The notes below the pieces were generated by a model. It saw nothing but the letters and a program-made list of their open reading frames with translations. It ran no database searches and was not told where the DNA came from. A stretch of 7,269 nucleotides of DNA from Planctomycetaceae bacterium. GTDB taxonomy: Bacteria; Planctomycetota; Phycisphaerae; Phycisphaerales; SM1A02. The stretch covers positions 1-7,269 of the forward strand of contig JAIYBS010000263.1 of the NCBI GenBank assembly GCA_027488415.1, given 5' to 3'. This document shows positions 7,045 through 7,269 of this stretch, piece by piece. Numbering within the stretch: position 1 is the first letter of the stretch; the number at the start of each line of letters is the position of its first letter. A program made the translations under genes and the position numbers.

Positions 7045-7050
7045 TATAAT
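7045..7050 (+). promoter_or_regulatory. Consensus -10 box TATAAT, leaderless start
   Basis: A perfect TATAAT, in sequence that is otherwise very GC-rich, ends six bases before the ATG at 7057. Transcription starting seven bases downstream would begin on the A of ATG, so the mRNA should be leaderless; the intervening TTCGGC is not a ribosome binding site. No matching -35 hexamer is seen 16-18 bases upstream (CTCGGG region). The spacing is the same as at 1811-1823. Confidence 0.65.
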
Positions 7051-7056
7051 TTCGGC

Positions 7057-7269
7057 ATGTCCGACGCCCCGGAACCGAGAAGGGACTGGCCGATCTCGAT
7101 CCGGCCGCTTCACGACCCCGCCGCCGGCGAGCGCGACCGCGCGTACTGGATGTCGAGAACCCCGGCCGAGCGCATGGCGGCCCTGGATCGCCTGCGGGAG
7201 GAGCGAGATGGCGCACAACAAAGACTGGCGCGAGTGGCTCGAGCCGTTGAGGTGAAGCGGCGGAGCGAA
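7057..7269 (+). CDS. Small 'YW.SRTPAER' protein, antitoxin-like partner gene (3' end outside window)
   Basis: 71 codons are visible, open to the right edge. The protein starts MSDAPEPRRDW, contains DRAYWMSRTPAERMAAL (about residues 27-43) and continues as a charged helical tail (LDRLREERDGAQQRLARV, then RAVEVKRR). From memory, small proteins of about 80-110 residues with a (Y/F)W.S(R/K)(T/S)P.ER(L/M)AA..(L/F)(L/M)R motif followed by RL.RV occur immediately upstream of AbiEii/DUF6036-type nucleotidyltransferase genes in many bacteria. They are probably the smaller partner of a toxin-antitoxin-like pair; their mechanism is not established. The start is supported by TATAAT ending six bases upstream. 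A second ATG in another frame, 151 bases downstream, begins the presumed partner. No membrane segment or signal peptide. Confidence 0.6.
   Translation, partial: MSDAPEPRRDWPISIRPLHDPAAGERDRAYWMSRTPAERMAALDRLREERDGAQQRLARVARAVEVKRRSE
7196..7203 (+). promoter_or_regulatory. Strong Shine-Dalgarno inside the upstream gene
   Basis: GGGAGGAG ends four bases before the ATG at 7208; measured from its GGAGG core the spacing is six, close to optimal. It is the best ribosome binding site in the window and supports internal initiation of the overlapping downstream gene. Part of it is also demanded by the Arg-Glu-Glu codons of the upstream frame, so it is not independent proof. Confidence 0.5.
7208..7269 (+). 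pseudogene. Start of a nucleotidyltransferase-like gene with an in-frame TGA (partial)
   Basis: ATG at 7208 opens MAHNKDWREWLEPLR, then TGA at 7253-7255, then S-G-G-A in the same frame up to the window edge. From memory, AbiEii/DUF6036-type minimal nucleotidyltransferases often begin with NKDWREF followed by (L/I)ELLNS.G and then a LVVGA strand that leads to the active site. The 15 residues fit that start, and the codons after TGA still fit the S.GA that should follow. A nonsense mutation (for example CGA to TGA) in a formerly intact gene is the simplest reading. A sequencing error, a short peptide unrelated to the family, or a start further right are alternatives. TGA ends the ordinary genes in this window, so a recoded genetic code is unlikely. 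The catalytic part lies outside the window. Confidence 0.4.

Noticed and set aside
3161..7049. Very long plus-strand open frames (about 660 and 790 codons) opposite the transglutaminase-like and S46 genes
   Set aside because: They are antisense to two genes with signal peptides and family motifs; their products are Arg/Ala/Val/His-rich low-complexity strings. GC-rich codon bias removes stops from the opposite strand.
6981..7058. Longer S46 start at 7058 adding 26 residues
   Set aside because: It would put a charged extension before a clear signal peptide and overlap the TATAAT and ATG of the divergent gene.
1..7269. CRISPR arrays, tRNA or rRNA genes, insertion sequences, attachment sites
   Set aside because: No regularly spaced repeats, tRNA-like T-loop or acceptor pattern, transposase motifs or terminal inverted repeats were seen on either strand.

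Overview
This is a GC-rich (roughly 70%, by eye), densely coding bacterial window with two divergent gene pairs, one convergent junction and no gap above about 80 bases. The sequence does not fix the taxonomy. Strong GCG/ATC/GAC codon bias, few Shine-Dalgarno sites, secreted proteins of the S46 dipeptidyl-peptidase and 'GQPGHCA' transglutaminase-like kinds, and a methyltransferase/FAD-oxidoreductase pair suggest a Planctomycetota-like or other deep-branching, high-GC Gram-negative bacterium. Acidobacteriota, Gemmatimonadota and Myxococcota are alternatives; this is inference only.

Layout. (1) Positions 1-1744, minus strand: a class I SAM methyltransferase followed, through an ATGA overlap, by a geranylgeranyl-reductase-type FAD oxidoreductase that runs off the left edge. 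The pair looks like part of a lipid, quinone or polyketide tailoring operon. (2) 1745-1822: divergent promoter region. (3) 1823-2707, plus strand: an exported protein made of two tandem NTF2/SnoaL-like domains. (4) 2708-2761: convergent gap with two perfect GC-rich palindromes. (5) 2762-6980, minus strand: a two-gene operon with a secreted S46 serine dipeptidyl-peptidase first (Gly in the S1 pocket, so DPP7-like rather than DPP11-like), then, 4 bases later, a secreted transglutaminase-like Cys/His protein of unknown function. (6) 6981-7056: divergent promoter region. (7) 7057-7269, plus strand: the start of what looks like a toxin-antitoxin-type two-gene unit, a small 'YW.SRTPAER' protein overlapped by the start of a nucleotidyltransferase-like gene that carries an in-frame TGA at codon 16.

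The genes form three functional groups: envelope or periplasmic peptide handling (S46 peptidase plus transglutaminase-like protein), small-molecule tailoring (methyltransferase plus flavoprotein), and an accessory TA-like locus at the right edge. The clearest regulatory theme is leaderless or near-leaderless initiation. Two plus-strand genes have a -10-like hexamer exactly six bases before ATG, and the S46 gene has an AT-rich block and a pyrimidine-only leader before its ATG. I found no clearly new multi-gene defence or mobile system. The most unusual points are the interrupted nucleotidyltransferase start, the promoter geometry and the peptidase/transglutaminase-like pairing.
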